Shown: positions 12,021 to 24,450 of the stretch, in pieces | Numbering within the stretch: the stretch's first letter is position 1 | Layout of the letters: every line of letters begins with the position of its first letter | Source: Gnetum montanum | Lineage: Eukaryota; Streptophyta; Gnetopsida; Gnetales; Gnetaceae | Assembly (NCBI GenBank): GCA_015680685.1 | Contig: MNCI01029463.1 | Location: 62,001-126,000 of the forward strand | Length of the DNA stretch: 64,000 nt | Direction of reading: 5' to 3' | Notes under the pieces: generated by a model | What the model was told of the DNA's origin: nothing | Databases searched by the model: none | The model's input: the letters and a program-made list of their open reading frames with translations, nothing else | Made by a program: the position numbers and the translations under genes

Positions 12021-13640
12021 ATTCAAAGGAGTCTACCCAACCAAGCCACTAGTCTTCTACTTGTTCTATCTTCTGTTTACCTAACTTCAACAATAGTTGT
12101 GAGGGTGTCAATCTAGAGTCGTAGGTACCTTATTGAACCTTACCGAATCTTTAATTTTACACATTCTTTAATATTTTCTTATGCTTTAATATCTTTCATT
12201 TTTAAAAAACATTTCTCATTCTTTTATACTCTTCTTTTCTTAACGATTTTTCAATTCTTTGATATTTTCCATTCTTAGTATTTTTCATTCTTTATACTTT
12301 TTCCCAATTTTTACTATATTTTCCATTTATTTTTGTTTTTAAATCCTTTGTAAACAATTTTCATTATTAATAAGACACATTGAATAAAGGCAAGATGTAG
12401 TCCAATAAGATGAAGATTTTTCTATGATATCAAGTCATAAGAGATTAATTATTTGCACAGTGAGCCCACATCATCCATCCATCCATTCCATTAATAAGAG
12501 GTTCTTACCATGGCCATAATGATATTATTTTTCATCATACAATTAAGAATAAACTTTTTATCATTATGCCTGGATTGAAAAGAAAAGAACCAAGTGGGAA
12601 TGAAAACGATATGACATCAAGGGGATTTATGGATTCATTTTGGATTATTATTATGAGTTCCATTATGTTACTAAGGTTATATTATATCCTTGTAGATCTA
12701 ACAAAAAATGGAAGCAAGAGTTAAATAAGTGCTACCTTAAAAGGTTGAAACAACTAAAAATAAAAAGGGCATAGAATAAATTTCTAGGGGTTCCACTAGA
12801 AAAAGACATGTTACCCATGCTTGAAGGTAGGCAGCTTCTCAGAAATGTCAAAATAAAATAAAGTGTTATGAATAAAACTCCTCCCTTGGATAATAGCCAA
12901 GTGACAATACCCTTTGTAACATTGATAGTCATACGTTTGTAACTCCAAGTGATGAAACAATGTGATGTCACTGTAATGTGGTCTGGACTTGGTTTGAATC
13001 TTGAACATAAAGGCTAATGATTACCTTAACCACTAATAAAAACACAAGAATTCATTATGCCCATAGTAAGACACCTCAATCCCAATTTCTACAATCCCTT
13101 CTAAGTCCATCTCATCTCACTGTTTGACTAGTCATAACTTATGATTTCATATAACATAGTGTTATTTTGTAATTTGGTGGTACTAACATGTGTGTTTTGC
13201 TAAACAGGTATGCATTACATTCAACTCCTTAAGTTCCTACGGACACTTGTAGGCATGGTTATACAAGGGCATTAAGGGCTAGAGCCTACTTTGGGGAGGA
13301 TCCACTTGTATAACTATTGTATCTTATACCTACCAAGCGATTCCACATCATCTTGAGCCTTTCAATTTCAATAAATGATAATAAATGCTTCCCATATCAT
13401 TCAGTATCCATTCTAATGACACAACACCATTGTCTATCTCATTCATTCCATCAACACCTCATATATTTTTGTAGCTTGAGATTCCTTAATCATAGACTTT
13501 CAATGCTTATTTTTCACAACTAAAGCATAATCTCCATTTCAGGAGCCTTTCAACATGATGCATATCTTCTAGGCATTTGATGGAACTTGATTTTTCCCTT
13601 AAAAACCTTCAAAAACTTTGATTTTTTCTAAGGCAATATC
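12021..13640 (+). other. Element B noncoding spacer
   Basis: No coding sequence is recognised. It holds blocks shared with A and C: CCCACATCATCCATCC near 12460, ACTAGAAAAAGACATG near 12795, a CTACAATCCCTT block near 13088, a CGGACACTTGTAGGCATGG block near 13238, and the TTTGGGGAGGATCCACTT box at 13290-13307. The B and C spacers are alignable by eye over several hundred bases. Confidence 0.6.
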
Positions 13641-13725
13641 ATAGATATGATATTTTAGGCACATATGATATCAAATATATGATGGTGTATTTATGATATC
13701 ACACTTATAAATACTATATATAGTG
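13641..13725 (+). promoter_or_regulatory. Element B internal promoter: GATAT-repeat motif plus TATA box
   Basis: Repeated ATGATATC/GATATGATAT words (ATAGATATGATATT, ATATGATATCAAATATATGA, ATGATATCAC) occur from about 13643 to 13700. A TATA region (ATAAATACTATATATAG) follows near 13708-13724, about 515 bp before the ATG at 14237. The same GATATC-type words are clustered in B's LTR at 17146-17232, also just before a TATA box. Read as the promoter of the 3' gene. Confidence 0.6.
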
Positions 13726-14236
13726 TAGGGGGGTTAGAAAAAATTTTCATTTCTAATTTTCATAAGAGGAGAGTTTTTGCTGATTTTTCTTTGCAACTAA
13801 GTGCTCTAACACCCCATATTCTAGTGCCAATAACTTGCACATTATTGCTCCAATTTTCATGATTTTTGAATCTACATGATCTTGGAGTGCTTGCCTTAGT
13901 TGTGGGGGGTGCTAGTGAAGAAAATTTGTGTAGATTTTTTTGAAATTGCTAATGACTGAAAGGTATTAGAAGGAGAAGTTTAAGGGGACATATCAAGAAT
14001 TTTTAAAGTAAATCACTCATGTTAAGGCCAAAACAACTTTAAGAAGACTCCTAATTGATCATACCAGTCATTGTACGCCATAGAAAAGTACTAATGAGGT
14101 TGTTCTTGAAAAGTTTTCTAACTTTGCAATCATAATGAACTAAGAACTTGATATAACTAAGGGTATGAGTAAGGTACCAAATTGTTGCTCATTTATGAGA
14201 ATACTCTAGTAATCCCAAACCCTTGATTGATTGCAG

Positions 14237-16920
14237 ATGGCCCCAAAAAGATGAGAACAAGGATAACTTCCATGACTGGCAAGCAAATGACCATAAGGTA
14301 GTGGAAGAGGACAAGTGGGCAAGAAAAACCCACAAGAAGAACAAGGAGAGTAGGAGGCATAATCCTTTAATATTCATAAACAAACTCCTACCATGGAGCA
14401 ATTTTCTCAAGTAGAAGCAAACACTCCACAAGTGCTTGCCTAGGGACAACAACTCACATTATCACCTAAATGCCTTCAGGCTATTCAAGAAAAATCCATC
14501 ATGTTGATAGTAATTATGGAACTTATCTTTGGTCCATTTTTGGAATTTTCTCTAGAAGGTGTTAAGGCCCAACTTTAGTCATCTCCTTTGTTGCCTACTT
14601 TGACAATAAATGGGGAGTGATATTTAGGAGAAATGCTCTAGTTTTGGTAGAACTGAGAAGTAGATGCTACAATAAAAATTGAAGGGATCTTGGTGTCTTA
14701 CTTAGTTAAGGCAATTGCAGAGGTACTAAATGTGCCTAATGAAGGGGCAAAGGTGGCACAGATATCAACAAGGTTTGACATAAACACTAGGAAGCTGTGG
14801 TTGTAGTGGGCATATGGGAAGGATGAACTAACTGTAGAAGAAAAGATCTATTTTAAAATTAGCACTTATCTCCTATTTCCCACTAAGAGATTGAATCGAA
14901 TATCTACATATGTGGCTAGAGGTAGTGCAATATTAATGGAAAAGTTTAATGCGAACATCACTCACCTCTACTTCATAGAACTCCAAAGGTAGTTTGAGAA
15001 GAAAAAGGTAGGGAAGTTATTACTTCCATTCCCTTGCCTTATTTAGAAGTTATGCAAATGAGCTGGAATCCTAGGGCATACAAATGATGCATTAAGAATG
15101 ACACATAATTCTTCCTATGCTGAAATGCTCAAGCTAGTGCCTCCCAAAAATGACCAAATAGAAGAATAACTAGGCAATGAGAAGACTACCCAAACCAAAG
15201 AGCAATAACAATAGCAACAACAACAAGTTCCACCATCGCTGCCACAAGATTATAGGCCTTCAATGAGTAATCTGTAGAAAATTGTAGAAACCATTCATTG
15301 GGGAAGAAAGAAAGAGGCTAATTTATTCAAAGTAATTGATGATGTAGTTAGGCCAACCATCTCAACAAATCCTGCTAGTGGAAAAATATCATTACAATCA
15401 AGAGGAAAGGCCTAGTGGTCACAATAGATTTCTAAGAACACTGCATCATTCCAAGTGGTGCTTGAATCTAGAGAAGGAGCCATAGTTGTGGTTATGTAGC
15501 ACCATGATGTAGCAAGAACTGTAGAAGTGATCATAGATCACATTAAAGAATCCTTCAATATACCACTTATGTCGCCAGCTAATTTTTCTAGAACCAAAGA
15601 TGCTCAAATGTTAGCTGGTACTTCTATGACTCATGCAGATCATGAAGATGTGTTAGATACATTGTTGCAGATATGACATGTTATGAAAAATCTCTTCGAC
15701 ATTCCTAGTAATGTCATTGCAACATAGTTCGAATTGATTGCCACCAAAGGAAAACTGATCATGGTCGAAACTAGGGAAGAACATGCTAAGAATGAGCTTC
15801 GTCAATTACAAGAAGAATTCGTAGCCCTGACAGTAGAAAGAAGAGATCCAACTCAGTTCATTACACTAGAACAGCTAGCACAATTTAGAATTGAGCAAAT
15901 CAGTTACCTGCTTAGGAACAATAAAGGTCGTATGGAATGCTAGAGTGGCCAAAGCCCAAACATATGCCCATGCTAAAGCACTTGTTTCCTTACAAGAGGA
16001 AAATAAAAAACTCACTACAGATAACATGAAATTGACCACTATTGAAAAATAGAAAAATATTTTGGAAGAGAGCATCCACCAGCGAAGGGAATAGTTGGTG
16101 AGGATCAACCAAGATATGAGTCTCCTTATAATAGAAAACAAAATCCTCTCCATGAAGGAGGTACACACCATTTGTTAAAAGTCAGCCATCAAAATTAGCA
16201 TGTGGCAGAATGAGGCAAAGGAGCATGAAAAACTCAAGGAACACTTCCAGGATCAAGTGAGGATGTATAAACAAATAAATGAGAAAGAGATCTAGATGGC
16301 GAAGGCCAGAATTAATTCCATGTTAGCATAAAATCAAGAATGACAACCCATCTTGGACAGCATGGTCCACACCTATAAAATGGAAGTGAAAAATAAAGAA
16401 CTATAGATAGAGAACTTAAAAGAATACATGTGGTTAGCAAACCTCCATTATGCTAACAGCAAGTAGGTCCACAAGTGAGCTTGAACAACAAGTATCATCC
16501 ATGTATGCCTTGTATGAGAAGGAGTTTGTATATTGCAAAGATGGTTTATAAAAACTTCAAGTAGCAAACTCAGAGCTAAAAGTAGTAGAGGGCAACTACC
16601 AAGGGAAAAAAGATGTAGCAGTGAACCTAGCCAAAAGATTAATAGATTACCATGAACTATGAGAGAAGGCCAAAGCTTTTGAAGAAGAAAGATAATAGTT
16701 TGCAGTGTTGTATGTTAAAGCTAATCAGATGTTTCCACAACTACTATGTTCATGGGATGTGCCAACTCTATCAAACATGAGTTCATTAGCATGGATGGTT
16801 CACAATCCAAGAATGGAAGAGGAGAAACTGTAGGCACTCTTGAACTGCTACAACTTTGAAAAGCCTAATGACAAGGAAAAGTAATTGATGAAAGAGCCAC
16901 CACCACTAGGAACAACATAA
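14237..16920 (+). pseudogene. Element B 3' gene (Athila-type extra ORF), broken
   Basis: The start is ATGGCC directly after TTGCAG, a likely leader-intron acceptor, as in C. Blocks follow in the same order as in C: LTLSPKCLQAIQEKS, IFGPFLEFSLEGVKAQL, then KIYFKISTYLLFPTK, ISTYVARGSAILMEKFNANITHLYF and LLPFPCLI. A long coiled-coil region follows, then YVKANQMFPQLLCSWDVPT (near 16710) and HNPRMEEEKL. The middle domain resembles the plant retroelement domain known as putative plant transposon protein. Most defects are in-frame TAG/TAA stops. No membrane segment is seen and the function is unknown. Confidence 0.65.
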
Positions 16921-17124
16921 GGCAACATCAAGCTTCACCAAATTTTATTTTTTGTTAAAGTTTGTTATGTCATACTTGTGTCATTTTTGTAACACACCAC
17001 TACAACACTCAAGAGTCATGTATAGAGTAGTTAGTTTCATGTAAATCTACCTTCCAATTTTGTTAGGGACCCTATCCTCATTTTTGGTAACTAGAGGACA
17101 AGTTTTCAGTTAGTGGTAGGGGTA
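16921..17124 (+). other. Element B 3' untranslated part and polypurine tract
   Basis: Short noncoding stretch ending in GTGGTAGGGGTA immediately before the LTR, the likely polypurine tract. Confidence 0.6.
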
Positions 17125-18015
17125 TGATAAAGTCAAAATTTTCACCATAATGATATTGTAGTTATGATATCGTATCTACAATTTCATAGATTCAATATCA
17201 TATCTCATGACATGTTATTGTATAAATGATATTGCAAGGTGCGTGCCAGTATATAAAAGCAACACTTAGGTGCATAGATCCATAATAGATTTGATAACAT
17301 AGTAGCAGAACTCTTTCAGTTTTTTTTTTGTGATTTTAGCTTTCTGTATTTAGTAGTGTGTGCTCATAGTGTCATGTTAAGTGATTGAAAAAAGTTTTTA
17401 TTTGAGTGTGATGTACTTGGACACATTGCATGACCAGAAATAAAGATCAAGATTACTTTCCATCATTGCAGCAACACTTAGTTCTATTTCTACTTTCATT
17501 TAGTTTAATGTTTACTATTTTCATAGTTACTGATTTACTTTCTATGCACTTTACCATTACTGTCATTAAGAGGAATGAGTATGATTGATCTCGAGCACTT
17601 AAGTGTAGTTGCTTGGTAACCTAGTAGTACCATCACTTGGTACACCTAGTAGTGTGGTACTTGGTAATCCCAGTAGTAGTTACATAAAGTTCAAGGTGTG
17701 AATGGAAGGTAAGGACCAACTGCTCATTGCATAGGCTAGATTATATTTGTTTACTATCACTTAGATTTAGAAACTACTACTTTTACTTCATGTTAGCTAT
17801 GAGCACTATGGCCCATACAACATCATTTATCATATATCTCATTGTGAGTTAAACCATACACATTGAAATTACTAGCTCACATGGGAAGACAACGATCGCG
17901 AACTCTAACCAATTACTTGCATAATCACATTGCCTTATTTATAGAATTCGACTGGGATCATGCATGAACAATCGTATCTTGTATGGTTGGGTGTTGGATA
18001 CTCCACCAGTCATCA
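17125..18015 (+). repeat. Element B 3' LTR
   Basis: It starts TGATAAAG and ends CAGTCATCA. U3 contains clustered GATAT words (TGATATTGTAG, ATGATATCGTATC, TCAATATCATATC, ATGATATTGC) at 17146-17232, and a TATA box (GTATATAAAAGC) near 17249-17260. R/U5 has GGTAACCTAGTAGTACC and GGTAATCCCAGTAGTAG blocks in common with A and C. Followed by ATATC, the presumed target duplication. Confidence 0.75.
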
Positions 18016-19140
18016 ATATCACTTTCTAAAGATAGAATATTGGTAGCACCTTGGGATTTAAACTTAATAGTTGCATTCAAATGATGATTTGTATGTAGAG
18101 GATAGAAAAGAACATCCTTAGGGTTTCTAAAGGGAATAAGTGTATTTAAAAGGATTTGTATTTTTCACTAGGAATTTCACCACATATGAAATCAAACTTC
18201 CATATGCGAGAAGTAGTCTTATCATTTTTAGCCCTTTGTAATTTTATTTCTAAATGTTAATCCTTTTTGGAATCTTTGATCCAAGAAAATTTGTATCTAT
18301 ATTCCATATTTTGTGAATTTTTTAAATGTATATATTTAGGATAGATTTAGATCACAAATGCCTTTTCAATGTAATAGAAAGATTTAACTACATCATCACT
18401 TGTAAACCAATTTTTCTTCTTCAATTGCTATATAATTTAGGCTTGAAAATATCTAGATAATACTTCTATTCTCATCCATATATCTTTGGGAAACATTGCT
18501 ATGATGATCATGGAAAACATACCTTAGTTTTTTTCATCCAAACTAAAAATGACAGTGTCTTTACCCTCTTAAATGATCGATTGATCATTTTTCTCTTCTC
18601 ATGATAATTTTTTTTATCACATATCAATGTCATAAATTTGATTCTTTTATTTCAACTATTAGGTACCCCTTTAGTCCTAGTCTTCTAATCTTTTCTAGTT
18701 TTTCTTTAGAAAGTCCTTTCTTAAACATGTTTTTTTACAACTTGAGTTTAGACTTGAAACTTAATTAATCTCCTTTCCTTTGATGTCTCTATCTTCTTCC
18801 ACCTAGCTATCTTTTCCTATTTCATCCTTTCTACTAACATCCTTGGCACTAGTTTCTTAATCTTCTTTTGCTCTAATTTTATGGCATTCTCCATTGACCT
18901 TCTTATGCCAAGTCAATATATGACCTTTTGAGACTTATTTATCATTTTGGAAATTTAGGGATTTTTTCTTACCAAAATTAATGTTCTAAGCACTAGCTTA
19001 ATCTTGATTGATGGTTTTCCACCTTGGATCATTAAAACGTTTTGATATTCTTCCAAAAAATTCATTTCAAATTTTCATGTCATTAAATAACCATACATTT
19101 GTTGTAAGAATGTATTATTTGCATGGTTCCTATTCCTTAT
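18016..19140. other. AT-rich DNA between element B and the LINE relic
   Basis: No gene or known repeat family recognised. It is AT-rich with scattered lysine-rich reading frames on the minus strand, possibly an extension of an old non-LTR element, but no motif supports that. Confidence 0.3.
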
Positions 19141-19800
19141 CTAGGTTATGTTATTATCATCATCCTAAACTTGTCCCAACAAAATGGAGTTAGCTACATT
19201 ATATGAGTTCCCTTTTACCATTCACCTGTATGTAGAGATAAATCTTTATTTATTTGCAATTTCTTCAATTCCTTTTCAATCATTTTTCCCATGTCTTTTT
19301 TTATCTTCTTTTCGATGGTTTTCCTTTAACAGTGATGTAGCAACTTTTTTTAATAGACTCATTATCTGATCTTCTTTGCACATGTACAAATCATATAAGA
19401 TACCATTTCTATAACTTAACTAAAATAGAGACAACTCCAAGTCATTATTTACTATCTTTATAGTGTAGTATATATTGTCTTGTAATATTTAATATCTATC
19501 CAAGCATTGGCATTTTTGCTACAATGATTTGTTCTTTATGTCTCCTTTGTACTACCCAATATTCAACATCATATAAGATAGTAGATATGATGAGTGTCCT
19601 ATAAAATTTTCCTTTTAGTTTTATAGAATTCTTTTATCGCATACAACACTACTAGCTTATCTTTATTTTGACTATCCTACCTCAATCCTATTTTTTTATT
19701 GGGTTATGCTATCCTCTCTTTAATTTCATGAGGATTTATTATCTTCTTAACCTAATATGGATTTCTTCTTGGGAGGAATGGGTTTTACCCTTACATTCTC
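19141..19800 (-). pseudogene. LINE-type reverse transcriptase C-terminus (relic)
   Basis: On the minus strand the frames read, in order, LKGKFYRTLIIST.LYDVEYW, VQRRHKEQIIVAKM, a VHVQRRSD segment and KGKPSKRR.KKTWEKMIEKELKKLQ ending in ..TPFCWDK. This is the C-terminal signature of plant non-LTR endonuclease/RT proteins (the YRT..PA.LYG.ECW, GHVQRRP and RGRPKKTW blocks). The 3' end carries TTGTTGGGACAAGTTTAGGA followed by ATGATGATAATAA near 19145-19185, the familiar tail of such elements. Stops and frameshifts show it is long dead. Element C was inserted just beside it. Confidence 0.75.
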
Positions 19801-19826
19801 ACAAATACCTCTCACAATTTGATTCT

Positions 19827-19831
19827 CACAT
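19827..19831. other. Target-site duplication of element C, left copy
   Basis: CACAT immediately precedes the 5' LTR. The identical CACAT follows the 3' LTR at 49852-49856. Confidence 0.9.
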
Positions 19832-20637
19832 TGATGAGTTATCATTTTTGTTGGCCGCGATATCGCATACATGATATCGCGTACACAATATCGCAACCTA
19901 TCTCCTCATCTATAAATAAGAGGCACATAGATCTGATAAGTAGTTTTTAGATTTTCTTTTAAGTGTTTAGTTTTAAATAGTTCTTCTCTCAACCCTTCTC
20001 TCCTAGTGCATGCCCGTAGTGTGGTGATTGTAATTGTACGTTATCCTTATTCGAGTGTGACATACTTGGACATGCACATGACCGACAATAAAGATCGAGA
20101 TTACTTCATCATTGTAGCATCCACTTAGCTTAATTATTTATTTAATTGTTATTTACTGCTTTCTTAGTTAACATCTTCTTGACCTAAACTTCTATTAAAC
20201 ATGGAATGAGTACGACTTGATCACGAGCATTTAAGTGTGACTACTTGGTAACCCAGTAGCATACCTAGGATCTACGCTCGGTAATCCTAGTGGTAGTCAT
20301 GCACGAGGTCCAAGATGTGTACAGATGATTTAGGAACGGATGCTCATCGCACTCAGGCTAGCTTAGGTTCTCTCTTACTCTCACTCTCTTAGCTTAGTTA
20401 ATATTACTTCCCATCATACCCAATAGTAGCATTAGTGTAGGAACACATCATACACCTCACTTTGGACTAAACCATACGTGACAAAGTTAATACTAGTCCA
20501 GGTGGGAAGACAATGAATTGTGATCTATGAGTAACTGTCTAGATCCCATAACTAGTCCATCTATGGAGTTCGACCGGATCATGTGTGAAACACTCGTATT
20601 CGTATGGTTGAGTGTAGGGGTACCTCGCCACTCATCA
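19832..20637 (+). repeat. Element C 5' LTR
   Basis: TGATGAGTT...CACTCATCA, 806 bp. U3 has a short cluster of GATATCGC-type words (19851-19897) and a TATA box TATAAATAAG at 19911-19920. The 3' copy is 871 bp. The main visible length difference is the number of motif repeats in this cluster. Confidence 0.9.
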
Positions 20638-20658
20638 TTGGCGCTGTTGCCGAGGATG
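20638..20658 (+). other. Element C primer-binding site (tRNA-Asp type)
   Basis: TGGCGCTGTTGCCGAGGAT begins one base after the LTR. It matches, with few changes, the TGGCGCCGTTGCCGGGGAT primer site typical of Athila and related plant elements that prime from tRNA-Asp. Confidence 0.85.
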
Positions 20659-20703
20659 GTGCTAGTTATCTAGATTAGTTATATCATATAAGGTCGCTGT
20701 ATG

Positions 20704-20708
20704 GGAAT
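20704..20708. other. Target-site duplication of element D, left copy
   Basis: GGAAT precedes the D 5' LTR. The second GGAAT follows the D 3' LTR at 40653-40657. Confidence 0.9.
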
Positions 20709-21962
20709 TGAAACACGGTGAAATTTTGAGACCTCAATGGTTCAGCAAAATCTCGAGGCCCAGGCAAGGATCTGCAACATGTCACACATCTCAGTAAGTT
20801 TTCTTTTTTGGCTAAAGGCTTGTTACACTACATTACACAGCACAGCGTAATAGACTCTAGAAAGACTGAATAGAAACAAGGGATGTACAGCGACAACACT
20901 TCATTTTTGTAGGCTCGCTATGTTACGCCTAGTTACGCTATGTTGCGTAATGTACCATAACGCAGCGTAATGCATCATAACGCAGCGTAATGCAAGCAGA
21001 TAATTGAGATAGTAATATTCAGGCATTGGTGGTTCTTACGCCATAATATGCTCCCCAGGGTATTACAGTGTAATCGTAGGACAGTTGTTACCAAAGCTCC
21101 AGCAAGGGTAGATTATGACACACTACGCTCCAGAGCATAAAATAGTGTGATGCCACAAGATTCAAACAAAATCGCACTAGGTCAACAACATTTTGTAGGT
21201 TCAGGACATGTGTCATCTAAACCACATTTTTTTCTCCTAACCCTAACCTTATAAATACTCTAGTTGACAATGATAAAAAAGAGAGAGAGAGAAGATTGAC
21301 AAAATTTTCTCTCGGTTAGCAAAAGTTTTCTCTAGGGGAAATTTTCTTTCATTGGCAATCGTTGACAATTGTTTTAGCAAAGATTGGCAAGAGAACAAGA
21401 GAGAATCAGCAATCGAAAGAACATGGAAGATGACCAACAAGAGTTTTTGATCAAGAACTTCTAGTTAACGAACATTCTGCTTCAGGTCTGACTCCCTTGA
21501 GCCCAGATTGGCTAGAACAAGGTAGATCGGCCTTTGCTTGTTGCATCTTTGAATAGATTTCCTGTTCTTGGCATGTGCTTCGTCTAAACCGAAGTCTACC
21601 TACAATCATTGTATCAAATATATTTTTTTATAAGCTAAATCTGAGATCTTAGGATTGCATATCCTCTAAATTCGATTTATTGCATCCTATCTACATAGAT
21701 TCTGCAATTGCTTCGAATCGTTTATATCATTCTCGTTGCCTTCGAGATTACCGATATCATATCTCCTCGTCAAAATCATCATCTTGTAATCTGGTTATCA
21801 CAAAATTTACTGATTAAGTAAGTTCCTATTTGATCGACAAGATTGTTCAGGGCACCTCGGATTCGTTTTCTCTAGCATGGCCCTTGCACGGATTTGGGGT
21901 TGGAACTGTGTACACGGAACTTCGTTCGGTATTTCCAGCGACTGACGTTTTCCATCATTACA
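20709..21962 (+). repeat. Element D 5' LTR
   Basis: TGAAACACGG...CCATCATTACA, 1254 bp. U3 contains an array of GTTACGC/GCGTAATG words at 20917-20996 (for example CATAACGCAGCGTAATGC, twice). A TATA-like CTTATAAATACTC lies near 21248. It pairs with 36511-40652 once insertion E is removed (1232 bp). Confidence 0.9.
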
Positions 21963-22231
21963 GTTTTCTGGCACTAGAAGGAGGGCTTGAACCTCTGATC
22001 CGCATTTTACAGGTAGTCTTGTAAGCTGTTTGTACCCATTGTCGATCGACGTAAACATAATACCTTCGTGGTTGTTTACGAGATTGTGGGTGCATATCGG
22101 TCGCTTCGACGATTCCTTTGGAATCCTACAGGGTAGAAAGCCCATTTTCACCTTACTTTGCTTTTGCCCTTGTGATCCTTTGCCCTTGCAATCTTTAGCC
22201 TTGTCGTCATTACTCTCGAATTGCGTAGAGA
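21963..22231 (+). other. Element D leader with primer-binding site
   Basis: TGGCACTAGAAGGAGGGC at 21969-21986, six bases after the LTR, is close to the TGGCGCTAGAAGGAGGGC primer site common in plant Tat-lineage elements. The rest is noncoding leader up to the gag ATG at 22232. Confidence 0.75.
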
Positions 22232-24450
22232 ATGGCTACATCAACCACTGTTGTTGACACTGCTAACCTCAAGAATCCTTGGACTTTGTAAGTTACGCCT
22301 CCTGTGGTTGAGCTGCCAACCAGTCCAGTGCGACCACACCGATTCCTCAGGCTCCAAAACAAGGAGCCTGAGGGACATGCTCAGCGCAGGGAACATTACA
22401 ATTTCCTCTATGCTAAACTTATGATAAATCTGCCCATGTATCCACAAGAACTCAAAGAGAAACCAAAATACGAGTTCATATACTGCAATGGGAAGGAATT
22501 TATTGCTTCACCTAACACCACTGTACCCTTGACAGACCAACAACAGTGGATTTTAGATCAAATTCTGATGGCCAAAGCATCAACGAAACAACAAGAGGAG
22601 TTGTTCCGTGATGAAGTGCTTCATGATGGGCAGGACGATTTAGATTCCCACTCTGAGGGAGGCAATCACACTAATTTGGTTGTGGCCCCTCCCTCCACGA
22701 CATCCTATGTAAATCCACTATTCATGGTCACCACGTCCTTGACATTATCTAATGCTAACCGAGTCCCGCATTCACCCTAGCCACATTTTTTCTCTCCGCC
22801 TACCCTCCCGGGTGGTGCCCCATCACAAATCATTCCTCAGCAGCCGTAGTTAGCTAATCCATCTCATCGTACACCTGTGCCCATGTCACCGTATGTACAC
22901 ATAACACCTACTTTGCAATTACATACAACGCCTACATTCATCCCAAGTCAGATGACAGGACCCGCCACTACAGCATGGTGGATTCCAAACATGTCCCTTG
23001 TTGCGCATCCTATGAAAATGTCCCATCTCACTCATCTCCAAAACTAGGTCCCGCAGGTGCTAAACCCCTCTATAGGGTCATTATCTGTGCCCTCGACCAT
23101 GCAAATAGCATATCCCATGGTGCAATCGACAGTGGTCCCCCCAGCTGCGCCACCTATCGGGTGGTGGATGCTGCAAACGACACTGCCTGTAGGGACAATT
23201 CTGATAGCATCGCACATTGGCCAAGCTGCCGCCCCTATTGCACCACCTATCGTGGCTCCTCCTGCCATTCCATAAACAACCTCTTCATCTACAGGTTTGG
23301 ATCAAGCCTTTCAGCTTATTCAAACCCTTACTGAGGAAGTTAAACACCTCAAGGCTGTTGGTTTGAACACAATATAGGTCATGGATTTGTACCATAACGA
23401 TCCTATTAGTCTAGTAGTGCCTATTTTGTCGTTACCTCTTGGGATGCCACTCCCCCATTTTACAAGATACAATGGGGAAGACGATCCCAATGCCCATCTA
23501 GTCACTTTTAGGTCAGAGTTGTTGTTATTGCAATAATGACCACACACCATCATCCGTGTCTTTGCTATGTCCCTAACGGATAAAGCTTTAGACTAGTATC
23601 GAGCACTCCCACGTTCTTCCATCTCAACTTTGGAAGAGCTATTAACTTTGTTTGTGACTCGCTTCAAGTACAACCTGAAACTAGAAGTCATGCTGGATCA
23701 GCTCATGGGAGTCAAGCAAGACCTGCTCGAGCCAGTCCAAAAGTTTATACAGTGGTGGAGCGAAAACCTTGAATGAAATCTATGAACCTATCACGGAGGT
23801 TCATCTATTGGAAATTTTCAAGGGGGCAGTTAATAACTTTATCAAGTCTAAAATGTATTACCTCGCTCCCTGATTCCTCAGCTAAGCCTTGGCTTAGACT
23901 AAGACCATTTAAGACATGGCAGAAGCTAGCAAGGACCCAGCATATGTGGTCTACAAAAATGCGCATAGCAAGGGTAAAGACAAAGGCAAAGCTACAACAA
24001 CAATAGTAGCAGCGGTTGCCAAGGGGGCCAAGAAGAAAAACAACAACAAGAAAGTATCTGCGGAGCTTGCTAAGCCCACAACCAGCTCAAACAACATCAA
24101 TTAAGAAACTCCATCCATCCCTAAAGCACCTCCATAGCCGAAGCCTAATTTTGAGCATAAAGACCATTCAAAATACGTGGCTCTACCTATAAAGCCTTCA
24201 AAACTTCTGAAGCAATTGTTGGGAACTGGCCATATTCAACATAAGAAGGTATCCGAGGAGGGTCTGAAATGCCACAAACAACATTCTGAGCTGCTCAAGA
24301 ATCCCTCCTTGGCTCTACCAAATGAACCGCCAATTCCCAAAAACTTTAGGCTGGACCATTTCTGTGACTATCACCAGCTGTGTGGTCACGACACAGATTA
24401 TTATTGGACGTTGAAAGATGACATTCAATGCATGATCGATTAAGATAAAC
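22232..24450 (+). pseudogene. Element D gag, broken by stops
   Basis: It starts ATGGCTACATC. An N-terminal part with PLTDQQQWILDQI is followed by a long proline-rich linker. The capsid core begins near 23440 (MPLPHFTRYNGEDDPNAHL) and continues with QYRALPRSSISTLEELL, FVTRFKYNLKLEVMLDQL and a QDLLEPVQKFIQWWSENL block near 23720. A lysine-rich segment (24000-24060) precedes the FCDYHQLCGHDTDYY zinc-binding-like motif near 24360, where the last Cys of the family's usual C..H..GH..C spacing is changed. Stops are mostly TAG/TAA. Gag would build the particle. Confidence 0.8.

Larger units (their letters stand above)
11404..18015 (+). mobile_element. Element B: Athila-like Ty3/gypsy retrotransposon, 3' part
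   Basis: This is the part of an Athila-like element that lies downstream of the insertion of element A. It contains the integrase C-terminal half, the conserved spacer, an internal promoter, the 3' gene and the 3' LTR. Its first half should lie upstream of element A's 5' LTR, beyond the left edge. The bases after the LTR (ATATC, 18016-18020) are the expected target duplication; the other copy is not visible. The order and spacing match A and C although the DNA has diverged. Confidence 0.8.

Noticed and set aside
22975-23334. Open frames on both strands in the proline-rich part of D gag
   Set aside because: Shadows of the GC-rich gag linker; only the gag frame agrees with the flanking conserved blocks.
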